The notes under the pieces: generated by a model
Database searches by the model: none
What the model saw: only the letters and a program-made list of their open reading frames with translations
Told to the model about the DNA's origin: nothing
In this document: positions 27,267-36,312 of the stretch, in pieces
Layout: every line of letters starts with the position of its first letter
Numbering within the stretch: position 1 is the first letter of the stretch
NCBI RefSeq assembly: GCF_000648235.2
Contig: NZ_AP017977.1
Location: forward strand, 1,798,001-1,862,000
DNA length: 64,000 nt
Direction: 5' to 3'
Source: Neochlamydia sp. S13
GTDB taxonomy: Bacteria; Chlamydiota; Chlamydiia; Chlamydiales; Parachlamydiaceae
Position numbers and translations under genes: made by a program

Positions 27267-27944
27267 ATGATTATTACCATTGATGGTCCCATTGCTACAG
27301 GCAAAAGTACGATTGCTAAGACATTAGCACGCGAAATTGGCTACATTTATTTTGATACAGGAGCCATGTATCGTTGCCTAACTTATGGTGTTTTAAAGAA
27401 AGATATCAACGTCGATGATCCTGAGCAACTTAATGACTTTCTCCATACATTTAAATTTGATATCAAAAGTAAACATGGAAAAAAACATTACTATGTAGGA
27501 AATGAGGACGTTACCGATGCTATTCGCCTCGATAAAGTTACTTCTCATGTATCCAGCATCTCGGCTATCCCTATGATACGCGATAAGTTAGTGGCTATGC
27601 AAAGGGAACTTGCTATAGGAGTAAATGCGGTCTTTGAAGGAAGAGATATGGGTACGATAGTTTTTCCTAAGGCCGAGATAAAAATTTATTTAACAGGACG
27701 TCCTGAAGTACGTGCTAAAAGAAGATATGACGAACTCAAAAGAAAATATCCTGAAGAAACAAGAGAGCTTACGATTGAAAAATCCCTTGAAGATCTTAAT
27801 CGACGAGATCATCTCGATTTAACTCGCGAAATATCTCCTCTTAAACAAGCTCCTGATGCTCTCGTGATTGATACTTCTGATTTAAGTATCCAAGAAATTA
27901 TTTTCAAAATCCTAGAATTTAAAGATTTAAACATAAAAGTTTGA
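27267..27944 (+). CDS. cmk: Cytidylate kinase
   Basis: Cmk phosphorylates CMP and dCMP with ATP, recycling CMP released in phospholipid synthesis. The P-loop is GPIATGKST (about residues 7-15). YFDTGAMYR, FEGRDMGTIVFP (CMP-binding Arg and Asp) and the lid segment with RRYDELKRK and DLNRRDHLD are all present. The length is 225. CAGGAGATT supplies a good binding site. In Chlamydia the next genes are plsC and argS; here a 14-kb island of LRR genes and insertion sequences follows, and plsC resumes at 42096. Confidence 0.96.
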   Translation: MIITIDGPIATGKSTIAKTLAREIGYIYFDTGAMYRCLTYGVLKKDINVDDPEQLNDFLHTFKFDIKSKHGKKHYYVGNEDVTDAIRLDKVTSHVSSISAIPMIRDKLVAMQRELAIGVNAVFEGRDMGTIVFPKAEIKIYLTGRPEVRAKRRYDELKRKYPEETRELTIEKSLEDLNRRDHLDLTREISPLKQAPDALVIDTSDLSIQEIIFKILEFKDLNIKV

Positions 27945-28433
27945 GGATCTAAATAATGAGCAAACAAAATTTAAATACAGCTCTTAAATTAAACACCTTA
28001 CTTTTATTCCTGATTTAAAATAGCTTTATAAAATAAAGACAAAGCTTAACATTCAAGCAGCAGAGTATAAGAGGAATAAGAAAAATAAGATTTTTTTTGA
28101 ATAAAGGAGGTTAAAGTTGAGAATAGAGCCGTTCCTCTAAGTGATTTTCTTTTGCTATATAGCTCCTCTTCTTAAACAGCTCATCAATTTTTTATGGAAA
28201 GCAGCTCATTTTTTATTTTTCCCACCTTTTTTCTCCCAAAGATGGCTAAGATGTTTTTTTTGCCTAAAGATTTAGAAAAGCTAGAAAGAGTCCTATTAGG
28301 CTTTAAGCAAAAAAGTTTATTTTTATGTTAATAAGTCCGGCTTATCTTCTTACTTTTTCCTTCTAAATAGACCAAAATAATAGATTGTTTTTAATTTTTT
28401 TAAGTTAAACATCTTGCATACTTTATCTTCCTT
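27945..28433. other. Intergenic region at the left edge of the LRR island
   Basis: The 490 bases after cmk hold no supported gene. A 20-codon frame at 27957 has no match to anything known. The stretch is AT-rich with several poly-T runs. It is the boundary between core genes and the island; no integrase, tRNA or attachment repeat is seen. Confidence 0.5.
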
Positions 28434-28488
28434 TTTAACGGAAAATCCTTTGAAAGATATCGGAGAAAAAAAGGCAGCGTTTTCAGTT
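28434..28488 (+). pseudogene. 3' remnant of an F-box/LRR gene
   Basis: The bases encoding TENPLKDI and the final GKIRQRFQ-like tail of the LRR genes are recognisable (compare 31731-31787), but the frame is broken by a one-base loss in the A run. The downstream sequence (28489-28663) continues with the same tail and intergenic module that follows the intact LRR genes. A complete LRR gene therefore once lay here and has been deleted up to its last codons. Confidence 0.75.
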
Positions 28489-28663
28489 GTAGAATGGCCG
28501 TAAATACTTTTTAAATTGAATGAGCTATAATGAAAAAAAAGCTTTTAGCCATCTTATCTTTAAACAAGTCATCCGCTTTCCTTCCTGCAACTAAGCAAGC
28601 TTAAACTAACCTACACATTTATAACGACAAGAAGTTTTTCTCTTTTTCTGTAGAGTGTTATAG
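28489..28663 (+). repeat. Inter-LRR module, left part (interrupted by the ISKra4 element)
   Basis: This sequence is nearly the same as 31788-31921, 38140-38308 and their continuations. It is broken exactly at GTGTTATAG by the ISKra4-type element and resumes at 30070. Confidence 0.85.
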
Positions 28664-30069
28664 GGGTGTAAACAAAAGTGTTGGCAACCTTTTTTTAAGC
28701 AGCAGCCTTGTAGGAATTCCAGTAAGCTTCCCAATAACCATTTAATCTACCTATTCTTAAGCTCAACATCGCATTAGCATTTTCTACCTTCCACCAAGCT
28801 CCCGCTATCTTCAGCCTCTTTTGTACCACATGCCTATGGCTACTTTCTATCTCACCTGACCCAATCGGTAAGCCTTTATCTAAAGCGCTTTTATAATTCA
28901 TCATATCCAGTCTTTTTTCCATATATCTATAGCATCTTACTAAGCCATTCTCCTGCTCAGGATGATCTAGCGCCTTGAACTTAATTTCAATCTCTTTGAA
29001 AACTTCTCGGCTTTTTCCAGCTTTTAACTTTTCTTTACTTTCTTCTAACAACTTTTTTGGCGCAAAAATATTGCACCAAATCGCAGCCTCGGATAAATAT
29101 TCACATAAATGATAAAAATCAATTAAGTGGCCGCTTCGATTGCAAAACTTTAGTTTTACTTGTTCAGCTATCCACGGCGCTCCATCACTTATGGCATGCA
29201 CATAACTACCTTCTTTCAGACCCGCTAGAAAAGCACATTCTAGCATCTGTTGGCCTGCTTGTTCTGCTGTTCCAATACTACCAGCATAAAAGCGGTTGAC
29301 TTTGTCCTTGCCTCTTGCCAAACTTATTTTGGCTTCTTTCCAACATATTTTTCTTGCTTTTCTTGCATCTTTTTTTGCTTGTTTGTCAACCTCATCTATC
29401 TCCACAATGGGTACCATACTCCCATCTGTTTCACTAATAATGATTGCTTCTTGACTCGACGTTTCTTTTTTTAGCTTAGCTATTTTGTTTGCATGCTTTT
29501 GGGTAATCAATCTAACCATGGAAGAAGAAGCTTCAATTCCATAATGCTCCTTCATCTTTTCCCCTACTTTTCCAAACGCAATATCTGCTCCAAAGTCGGT
29601 TATTGCTCGCTCTAAAGGTAAAGAATACCCTCTACACCTAACCTTAGAAGATAAAGAAAAGGGTCTAATCAATTTTCCTGCTTGTAGGAAGCATCTCTCT
29701 TCCATACCTACTATCCCAAATGTTGTATGCCAACTTAGTTTTTTTTTGAGTGCTGCCTTAATTTCATTTCCCGAGTCTTAACTTCTTGTTCATTTACTTG
29801 ATGCTTTGCCCAATCCTCTAGGCATTTTTTCCCTAAACCTCTAACTTCGGGAATAAGAGCAAATTCAGCATCATCCGCCACTTCAATCCCTTTAACTCCT
29901 TCGGTAATATCTAATAATTCTCTAATGGATTCTAATAGACCGGGATGATTCTTTAAGCGATTAAATACTTTATTAACTTCTTCTTCGTTAAGCATATGCA
30001 ACCTCCTTTTGCTATACTTTCAGTATGTATTAATCCTTCCTTATCTTGCCAACACTTTTAATTACACCC
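28664..30069 (-). mobile_element. ISKra4-type insertion sequence with perfect 9-base target duplication
   Basis: The 24-base terminal inverted repeats start GGGTGTAAACAAAAGTG at 28664 and end with the complement at 30069, with two mismatches. GTGTTATAG flanks both sides (28655-28663 and 30070-30078). The uninterrupted target is present in the module at 38305, which confirms the insertion. The element is 1406 bases and carries a two-frame transposase on the minus strand. Confidence 0.93.
28695..30001 (-). CDS. ISKra4-type transposase in two frames with a -1 slippery site
   Basis: The upstream frame starts at the ATG complementary to 29999-30001 and gives 88 residues, stopping near 29735. The downstream frame (open from about 29760 to 28695) gives the catalytic part of about 340 residues, with WHTTFGIVGMEERCF, ISETDGSMVP (first acidic region), HAISDGAPWI (second Asp) and LPIGSGEIESSHRHVVQKRL (Glu), as in ISKra4-family enzymes. 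The frames overlap at nine A on the minus strand (plus-strand 29740-29748). In the zero frame the end of the run reads A AAA AAC, then TAA. That is a classical -1 slippery heptamer, and a -1 shift joins the two frames exactly. I infer programmed frameshifting, though a simple mutation is possible. Confidence 0.85.
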
Positions 30070-30443
30070 GTGTTATAGCTGGGAGAACAATTTTCCTTGA
30101 CAGGAAGAAGCTAGGCGTATTGTATTCCATCATGCGGTAGAAGAATTAAAACAAGGCACCAAAAAGAGCCGTTTTTCTCAAATAAGGCAAAGAATCAATC
30201 TCATGCTTTTAACCAAACCAAAATTGCCGAGTCACTTAATCCCCAAAACCTGTGGCTGCTCCTAAATGCTTAGAAGGTCTCCCCCCTTTCCGTGAATCTA
30301 TCTGAAAAAAAAGCGAGGTAGATTATCTGTGAGTTATTTTCATTGATAAGGATACGAATTCGTTTGACTTGCTTTTTTAATTTTTTTATATTGTTTTTAA
30401 AAATATAAATGCTGAAAAAGTTATCCCTACCATAGGAAATAAA
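30070..30443 (+). repeat. Conserved upstream module of LRR gene 1
   Basis: This module (with 28489-28663 its full length is about 540 bases) is repeated before the LRR genes at 33783-34185, 36141-36312 (partial) and 38140-38677. It contains a 50-codon open frame ending in LPSHLIPKTCGCS that has no binding site, a hairpin (AATCTATCT with AGGTAGATT, about 30295-30325), and a promoter at 30364-30392. Confidence 0.85.
30364..30392 (+). promoter_or_regulatory. Near-consensus promoter of LRR gene 1
   Basis: TTGACT (30364-30369), a 17-base spacer, and TATATT (30387-30392) match the housekeeping sigma consensus closely. A start site near 30399 would give a leader of about 45 bases to the ATG at 30444. 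The same promoter occurs at 34106, 36233 and 38598. Confidence 0.7.
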
Positions 30444-31787
30444 ATGCACCCTATCTCTTCGGCATCTATTGAAAGCTTGCCCAATGAATTGCTGCTCCCT
30501 ATCTTGGAGGCTTGCGCAGTTCCTTCCTTATTTAGCGTCTGTAAAAGATGGCATCATCTGCTGGCTTCTGAAGTGATGCCTTCTCTTTATAAAAAAATAG
30601 CCCATCTTCATTTCCCCAGGGGGAATGCCACTACCCAGCGAACTCTTATGTTAGCTAAAGTTTATCAGCTCAATCCTAGACTTACCTCCAGCGAAAAAAT
30701 TTATCAAGTTTTTAAACAAGTTTTTACCTTAGCTAAATCTATTTCTCCTTTGGAATTTAAAGGGAAAACAGAAGAAAAAAGAGGCTTAACGCTGGCTAAT
30801 TACTCTTCTTATCTCTTTAATAATAATCGCCTTTTACTTTGGAAAGAACTTCCTGGTGGGGAAGAATACTTGAGCCGAGAAGAAATTAAGCACTTGCCTC
30901 TAGAGAAAAAAGGGGCACTTCTTAGAGATTGGATTGCAGAAAATCGTAAAAACATCACGACTTTAAATTTATCTAGAGTAGGCTTGACTTATTTACCCCC
31001 AGAAATATGCCAGTTATCTCAGCTGCAAGAGCTTCACTTAAGCAAAAACCAGATCATCAGTCTTCCTGCAGAAATCGGGCAGCTGTCTCAGCTGCGAGTG
31101 CTTGAATTAAATCAAAATCAGCTCATCAGTCTGCCTGCAGAAATAGGTCAATTGTCTCAGCTGCAACATCTTTACTTAAATCAAAACCAGCTCACCAGCC
31201 TGCCTGTAGAAATCGGGCAGCTGTCTAAGCTACAATGGCTTGATTTAAGCCAAAACCAGCTCGCCAGTCTGCCTGCAGGGATCAGGCGGCTTTCTCGGCT
31301 GCAATGGCTTTACTTAAGCAACAACCAGCTCACCAGCCTTCCTGCAGAAATTGGGCAATTGACTCAGCTACAAACGCTTGAATTAAATCAAAGCCAGCTC
31401 GCCAGCCTTCCTGCAGAAATATGCCAATTGTCTCAGCTGCAATATCTTTACTTAACTCAAAACCAGCTCACCAGTCTGCCTGCAGAAATCGGGCAGCTGT
31501 CTAAGCTACAATGGCTTGATTTAAGCCAAAACCAGCTCACCAGCCTTCCCGCAGAAATAGGTCAATTGTCTGAGCTGCAAGAGCTTTACTTAAATGAAAA
31601 CCAGCTCACCACTCTGCCTGCCGAAATCGGGCAGCTGTCTGATCTGCAAACGCTTTACTTAAATCAAAACCAGCTCACCAGCCTTCCTGAAGAAATCGGG
31701 CAGCTGTCTCGGCTTTCCAAGCTTGAATTAGCGGAAAATCCTTGGAAAGATATCGCCGAAAAAATAAGGCAGCGTTTTCAATTGTAG
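30444..31787 (+). CDS. F-box-like, leucine-rich-repeat protein 1 (candidate effector)
   Basis: A 447-residue protein. Residues about 8-50 (SIESLPNELLLPILEAC, then VCKRWHHLLASE) fit the F-box pattern that binds Skp1 in eukaryotic SCF ubiquitin ligases. Residues about 55-170 are helical. From about 178, eleven 23-residue repeats of the type LPAEIGQLSQLQ.LYLNQNQLTS run to residue about 430, followed by a cap ending IRQRFQL. There is no signal peptide; a type III secretion signal cannot be judged by eye. The domain set suggests a host-directed protein that selects substrates through the LRR and recruits ubiquitination through the F-box. AGGAA precedes the ATG. The last nine repeats are almost base-identical to those of LRR gene 2. 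Confidence 0.85.
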   Translation: MHPISSASIESLPNELLLPILEACAVPSLFSVCKRWHHLLASEVMPSLYKKIAHLHFPRGNATTQRTLMLAKVYQLNPRLTSSEKIYQVFKQVFTLAKSISPLEFKGKTEEKRGLTLANYSSYLFNNNRLLLWKELPGGEEYLSREEIKHLPLEKKGALLRDWIAENRKNITTLNLSRVGLTYLPPEICQLSQLQELHLSKNQIISLPAEIGQLSQLRVLELNQNQLISLPAEIGQLSQLQHLYLNQNQLTSLPVEIGQLSKLQWLDLSQNQLASLPAGIRRLSRLQWLYLSNNQLTSLPAEIGQLTQLQTLELNQSQLASLPAEICQLSQLQYLYLTQNQLTSLPAEIGQLSKLQWLDLSQNQLTSLPAEIGQLSELQELYLNENQLTTLPAEIGQLSDLQTLYLNQNQLTSLPEEIGQLSRLSKLELAENPWKDIAEKIRQRFQL

Positions 31788-31921
31788 AATGGTTGTAAGT
31801 GCTTTTTAAATTGTGGTGGGCTAAAATGAAATAAAAAACTTTTAGCCATCTTATCTTTAAACAAGTAATCCGCTTTCCTTCCAGCAACTAAGCAAATTTA
31901 AACTAACCTACACATTTATAA
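31788..31921 (+). repeat. LRR downstream module, interrupted by IS1634
   Basis: This is the standard sequence after the LRR stop codons, also seen at 28489 and 38140. It is cut by the IS1634 element at TTATAA and continues from 33777. Confidence 0.8.
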
Positions 31922-33776
31922 CGGAAGTTCCACTTTTTTAGAAACAATCGGTAGCAATCAAGCTGTTGATTATTAATAATTTAAGTGAATTATCGGCGCT
32001 TCTTCCTAGTGACTACATGCGCATGATTCTTTGGTAAAACTTTTGGTAACTCTACTTTTAAGGCTTCAAGCATTTGTCTGTTTTGGTGACGTGGTTCGGG
32101 GATTTGCTGAAAACTTAAGCCATCATTTACTGTCCATTCTATTAGCGTTAAAGTAGATAAACTGCGCAAGCCCTCTTCTACTGTTAAATAAAGGTCCTTC
32201 CAGGCTTTATCAAGTTCTCTGATAATCATGTAGGCTAACATTACAATTAAAACATGGCCCCTTGTACTTTCTTCTGAACGTACATAGACTGGCCGTATCT
32301 CAAGATCGTTTTTTACTGTTCTAAAAGCTGATTCTACTCTAGCTAAATCTTTATAACGATCATGTACTTCTTGCATGCTCACTTCTTCGCAAGCAAGATC
32401 GGTTTTAATCACATAGCAACCATCTAGCTTAGCATCCTCAGCTAGTATTTCTTGATTGAGGCATACAGATAAACTTCTATCTTGTGCGCTAACTGTCACG
32501 CAAGTTTTAAGCGTTAAACGCTCGATTTTAGTTTTAATTTTTTTCAGCGCTACTTCTACCTGTGCTTTGGGATGCGCATGTAGATAGGCATTTTGCATAG
32601 CGACCAATTTTTCAATGCTAGCTAGCTTGCTGAGACGAGAATGGGCGATTTCCTGGGCGCGCACAGGATTGCGCTTAAGAATATATCTTATCCCATCTTC
32701 TTTGACTTCAGCCAAGTTATTATCAAATAGCGTATATTCGATCACACCTTTTTCATTAAGGTCTCTATTTGAGCTTTTGTCATAGCGGTAATATAATGAA
32801 AACCCTGCTCTTGTAAATTTTCGATCTGCCCGCTTTTAATCATCCCTCTATCGCCTACAAAAGTGACTTTCTCGCATTTAAAGCGTTCTTTAGCTTTTTT
32901 GATCTGAGCATGGAAGGTAGAAGTATCTTGGGTATTGCCTTTAAACACTTCGGTTGATACGGGTGTGCCATCGGCTGAACTTAGCAAGCCTATCACAATT
33001 TGCTTCTTACCTTTCTTTTTGTCTCGGTTGTAACCCCAATCGGCAAGCTCGTTTTTCTCGCCTTCTAAATACGAGCTAGTGACATCATACAAAAATAAGT
33101 GAGGAGGTTTCTTGCAAAAACTTTTAGTAAATAATCGATCTTCGATAGAGGCTTGGCTTTGGCATAACCACAAAAGATTCTTATAAAGATCTTCTTCGTT
33201 AAAGCCCTTTTGCAAGTCAATTACAGGTGCAATGGCATACGTTTCTGCCAACCTGACGGCAGAAAGCCTTGAGCCTTGCTCCAATACGCGTGCTACCACT
33301 TGCCACAACGCGAGCTGACCTTCTCGGCTATTGCCAAGTGCATCCACAATTCCTAAACGTTTAGCCATTTGGTAGATCACCCATACGCCACCGACAGATA
33401 ATCCCTCTTGCATTGTGGCTCCACTACACGAGGTTAAAGCTTGGAGATTACCTTTATGTTTTAAAGCTAACTCGATAGCAGCAATTTCTTCAGGTGTGCA
33501 ATTGGATAGATTACCCACCGTGCGTTTTTTGACGGTTTTGCCTTCTCTATAGGATTCTCGTAGCAAAATTGTTTCATAAACTTTGCCGGCAGCTGATTTA
33601 AATTTTGACTTCACTATATGCATACCTACAAAATACACTAATAAAAAGATTTATGTAAATATTAAAAACAATTTTAATTAAAATTTTGGTGACTACAAAA
33701 TTTTATAAAAAAGCCATAAAGCTTTAATAATAAAATAATTAAACACTTTAACCTTATAAAAAAAATGGAACTTCCG
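31922..33776 (-). mobile_element. IS1634-type insertion sequence (544-residue type), copy 1
   Basis: The ends are CGGAAGTTCCA (31922) and its complement ending at 33776. The 6-base duplication TTATAA lies at 31916-31921 and 33777-33782. The intact target is readable as ACATTTATAACGACAAG in other module copies. The length is 1855 bases. The transposase is frame-shifted in this copy. Confidence 0.93.
31990..33623 (-). pseudogene. IS1634-type transposase, frame-shifted copy
   Basis: The gene is nearly identical to the intact 544-residue copies at 40204-41838 and 62136-63770. A one-base loss in an A run (plus strand about 32750-32755; five A here against six in the plus-strand copy) shifts the frame after residue about 292, splitting it into 298- and 251-codon frames. 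The N-terminus MHIVKSKFKSAAGKVYETIL and the later LFLYDVTSSYLEG and VGDRGMIKSGQ segments, which carry DDE-type Asp residues, are intact. Confidence 0.88.
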
Positions 33777-33782
33777 TTATAA

Positions 33783-34185
33783 CGATAAGAAGTTTTTCTC
33801 TTTTTCTGCAGAGTGCTATGGCTGGGAGAACAACTTTCCTTGACAGTAAGAAACTGGCGTATTGTATTCCACCCTTCGGTAGAAGAATTAAAACAAGGCA
33901 CCAAAAAGAGCCGTTTTTCTCAAATAAGGCAAAGAATCAATCTCATGCTTTTAACCAAACCAAAATTGCCGAGTCACTTAATCCCCAAAACCTGTGGCTG
34001 CTCCTAAATGCTTAGAAGGTCTCCCCCCTTTCCGTGAATCTATCTGAAAAAAAAGCGAGGTAGATTATCTGTGAGCTATTTTCATTGATAAGGATACGAA
34101 TTCGTTTGACTTGCTTTTTTAATTTTTTTATATTGTTTTTAAAAATATAAATGCTGATAAAGTTATCCCTACCATAGGAAATAAA
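33783..34185 (+). repeat. Conserved upstream module before an orphan LRR start
   Basis: This copy of the LRR upstream module continues from the TTATAA duplication. It includes the 9-base hairpin stem and a promoter, and ends with AGGAAATAAA before an ATG at 34186. Confidence 0.85.
34106..34134 (+). promoter_or_regulatory. Promoter copy before the orphan LRR start
   Basis: TTGACT (34106-34111), a 17-base spacer and TATATT (34129-34134) are the same as for LRR gene 1. It now points into an insertion sequence of opposite orientation and has no intact gene to drive. Confidence 0.65.
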
Positions 34186-34199
34186 ATGCACCCTATCTC
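34186..34199 (+). pseudogene. Orphan first codons of an F-box/LRR gene
   Basis: ATGCACCCTATCTC equals the first 14 bases of LRR genes 1 and 2 (Met-His-Pro-Ile-Ser). The IS1634 end CTGACTTCAACA follows immediately and the rest of the gene is missing. Confidence 0.85.
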
Positions 34200-36140
34200 C
34201 TGACTTCAACACTTTTTTGCGTAAGTATCTGATTATGAAAATCCCCAAAATTTCTATGGGCACTACATTGGAAAGAAAGTAAAGATAAGGAGCTAATTTA
34301 AGGCTTATGAAATTTAGGCTTAGAGGAAATGAGCTTGTAAGGGGTTGTGGAATATTTTAACCCCATGACTTGATAAATCTTTAAGCCATGGTTACTAGCT
34401 TTTGAGGGGATCACGTAGCGCTGTCCATTTTTATCTTTCAAAATGCTGGATTGAATTCTAATTAGCTCTTGACGAATAGCTTCAGGTGACATTTTCTCAT
34501 ATTGTAAGGCTACCCGATATTCAAGATGCCTTACGCAACAAAAGGCTATAAAAGATAGGGCAAGATGAGCTTTTACTCTCTCAGGCGTCCAATGAAATAT
34601 AGGTCTGACTTTAAGATCATGTTTAGTGATTCGGAAAGATTCTTCTACTTGCCAAAGACCGCGGTAGTGTTCTAACAGCTCGTGGGGTGATAAGTGTTTG
34701 GCATTGGTAATTATTCCATGCAGCCCGTCCCACTGAGCCTCTTCTTGTAGTTTTTTCTCATTTAAAGATATTTGTGACTGCCCTTTAAAATTTAAATATT
34801 TCTTGTAACCGTAATTTGAAATAAATGCTTGGCACTTTTTGCTTTTCTTTAGCTTCTCTATTAACTTGTTAAGAGCTTTTTCTCGATCATAAGCATCTTT
34901 TTTCGCTCTAGAGGCATTATGGGTAACAATTAGACGATGATCCTCATCTAAGTAAATAGCAGTAAGGCGTGTTTGACCATTTTCAGGATAGGTTGCATAA
35001 GCATTTAAATCTAAAATCTTCTTCTTAATCTCTGTTTTTTGATTTTTTAGGCGTGCTCCAATAATATACTCATATTTTGCTTGCTCAAGTGCTAAAAGAT
35101 TAGCGCTATTTAAAATGCCACTATCGCCTACAAATATCACTTTATCTAGCTGATAGTTGGCTTTAACCTTTTCTAAAATAGGCATAAGAGTATGCCCTTC
35201 ATAGGTTGATCCTGGAAAAGCCTGGTATCCAATAGGCATGCCTTGTTTAGTTACCATTAAGGAAATTAAGACTTGAGGCTGATTGAATTTAAGGTCTTTG
35301 CTATAACCATTTTGCTTAAATTCATCTTCTTGGAAAGACTCAAAATAAAGGGTAGTAGCGTCAAAAAAAATCAGATCGATTTTTTGTCCAAATAATTCTT
35401 TGGCTGTATTGTAAGCACAATCCTGTATAGCTTGCTGAGCCTCTTGATTTAAACAATCCATCATCCTATCAACACCTTGCAAGTTGATTTGTATCCCAAA
35501 GTCTTGCTCTAATTGCCTAACAGAAGCTCTTTTGCTAACAGGATTAGCAATGCGGGCCATGACAATGTGTTTTAATATTTCTGCACTTGAAGTGTTTTTA
35601 AGAATATTTCCAAAACCTAGCTCTTCATAGATTTTTCCATAAATCTCATGAATGCCCACGATAGCACGCTGTTCTTCTTCTAGGTTTTTAAGGTTAACGT
35701 TTAGCTCCTCATCGTTTAGCTTTGACATGTTTTTTGATTTAATCGCTTGCTGAGCCATTTCTTCAGGACCAAAAAGAGTGGGATCGTGTTGGTGTTCTAT
35801 CTTGCTCTTGATATGTTCCGCTAGCTCAACCATTTTTTTAAGTTCTTGCTCGTCCATAGCAATCCCGACATAGCGGACGATTCTTTGTTTAACTTTTTCT
35901 CCATCGCGCACCGATTCAACAATCTGCACAGATTTTCTGGGGCTATTAGGTGTGGTTTTTACTCTGACAAACATAAAAATAAGCTATAAGTTTTCTTGCA
36001 ATATAAAAGATTTCTAAAAATAAAGCAAGATAAATGTTTTACTAGGCACTACAAACTAGAAAACAGAAAAATCAGGAGTGTTTTCCTAGGAAAATTTGAA
36101 AAGCTTTATCACTTTTTGATGTTAAAATGTTGAAGTCAGG
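34200..36140 (-). mobile_element. IS1634-type insertion sequence (558-residue type), intact
   Basis: The ends are CTGACTTCAACA at 34200 and TGTTGAAGTCAGG near 36128-36140. The length is about 1940 bases. The flanks do not form a target duplication: the left side is the start of an LRR gene and the right side is a point inside the upstream module (AGAAGGTCTCC), which normally lies about 170 bases before that start. A recombination between two copies, rather than a simple insertion, therefore formed this locus. Confidence 0.85.
34298..35974 (-). CDS. IS1634-type transposase, 558 residues
   Basis: An intact DDE-type transposase. The N-terminal region begins MFVRVKTTPNSPRKSVQIVE and resembles the DNA-binding part of IS1634 proteins. 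Catalytic-type Asp residues lie in LIFFDATTLYFES (about 203-215) and VIFVGDSGILNS (about 295-306). The C-terminal GLWQVEESFRITKHDLKVRP segment supplies the Glu. The ATG at 35974 is followed by a continuous frame. A truncated copy with about the first 270 residues lies at 9719-10537. This lineage is clearly different from the 544-residue type. Confidence 0.92.
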   Translation of the reverse strand: MFVRVKTTPNSPRKSVQIVESVRDGEKVKQRIVRYVGIAMDEQELKKMVELAEHIKSKIEHQHDPTLFGPEEMAQQAIKSKNMSKLNDEELNVNLKNLEEEQRAIVGIHEIYGKIYEELGFGNILKNTSSAEILKHIVMARIANPVSKRASVRQLEQDFGIQINLQGVDRMMDCLNQEAQQAIQDCAYNTAKELFGQKIDLIFFDATTLYFESFQEDEFKQNGYSKDLKFNQPQVLISLMVTKQGMPIGYQAFPGSTYEGHTLMPILEKVKANYQLDKVIFVGDSGILNSANLLALEQAKYEYIIGARLKNQKTEIKKKILDLNAYATYPENGQTRLTAIYLDEDHRLIVTHNASRAKKDAYDREKALNKLIEKLKKSKKCQAFISNYGYKKYLNFKGQSQISLNEKKLQEEAQWDGLHGIITNAKHLSPHELLEHYRGLWQVEESFRITKHDLKVRPIFHWTPERVKAHLALSFIAFCCVRHLEYRVALQYEKMSPEAIRQELIRIQSSILKDKNGQRYVIPSKASNHGLKIYQVMGLKYSTTPYKLISSKPKFHKP

Positions 36141-36312
36141 AGAAGGTCTCCCCCCTTTCCGTGAATCTATCTGAAAAAAAAGCGAGGTAGATTATCTGTG
36201 AGCTATTTTCATTGATAAGGATACGAATTCGTTTGACTTGCTTTTTTAATTTTTTTATATTGTTTTTAAAAATATAAATGCTGATAAAGTTATCCCTACC
36301 ATAGGAAATAAA
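36141..36312 (+). repeat. Partial upstream module of LRR gene 2
   Basis: Only the last 172 bases of the module are present. They match 34014-34185 closely and include the hairpin and promoter. The earlier part was replaced by the IS1634 element. Confidence 0.85.
36233..36261 (+). promoter_or_regulatory. Promoter of LRR gene 2
   Basis: TTGACT (36233-36238), a 17-base spacer and TATATT (36256-36261) are the same as in the other copies. The ATG is at 36313. Confidence 0.7.

Noticed and set aside
27957-28019. 20-codon frame after cmk
   Set aside because: AT-rich and unsupported; a chance frame is as likely.
33813-34015. Two overlapping 64-65 codon frames in the LRR upstream module
   Set aside because: One frame is conserved in the other module copies, but the copies are recent duplicates, so conservation proves nothing; no binding site or recognisable product.
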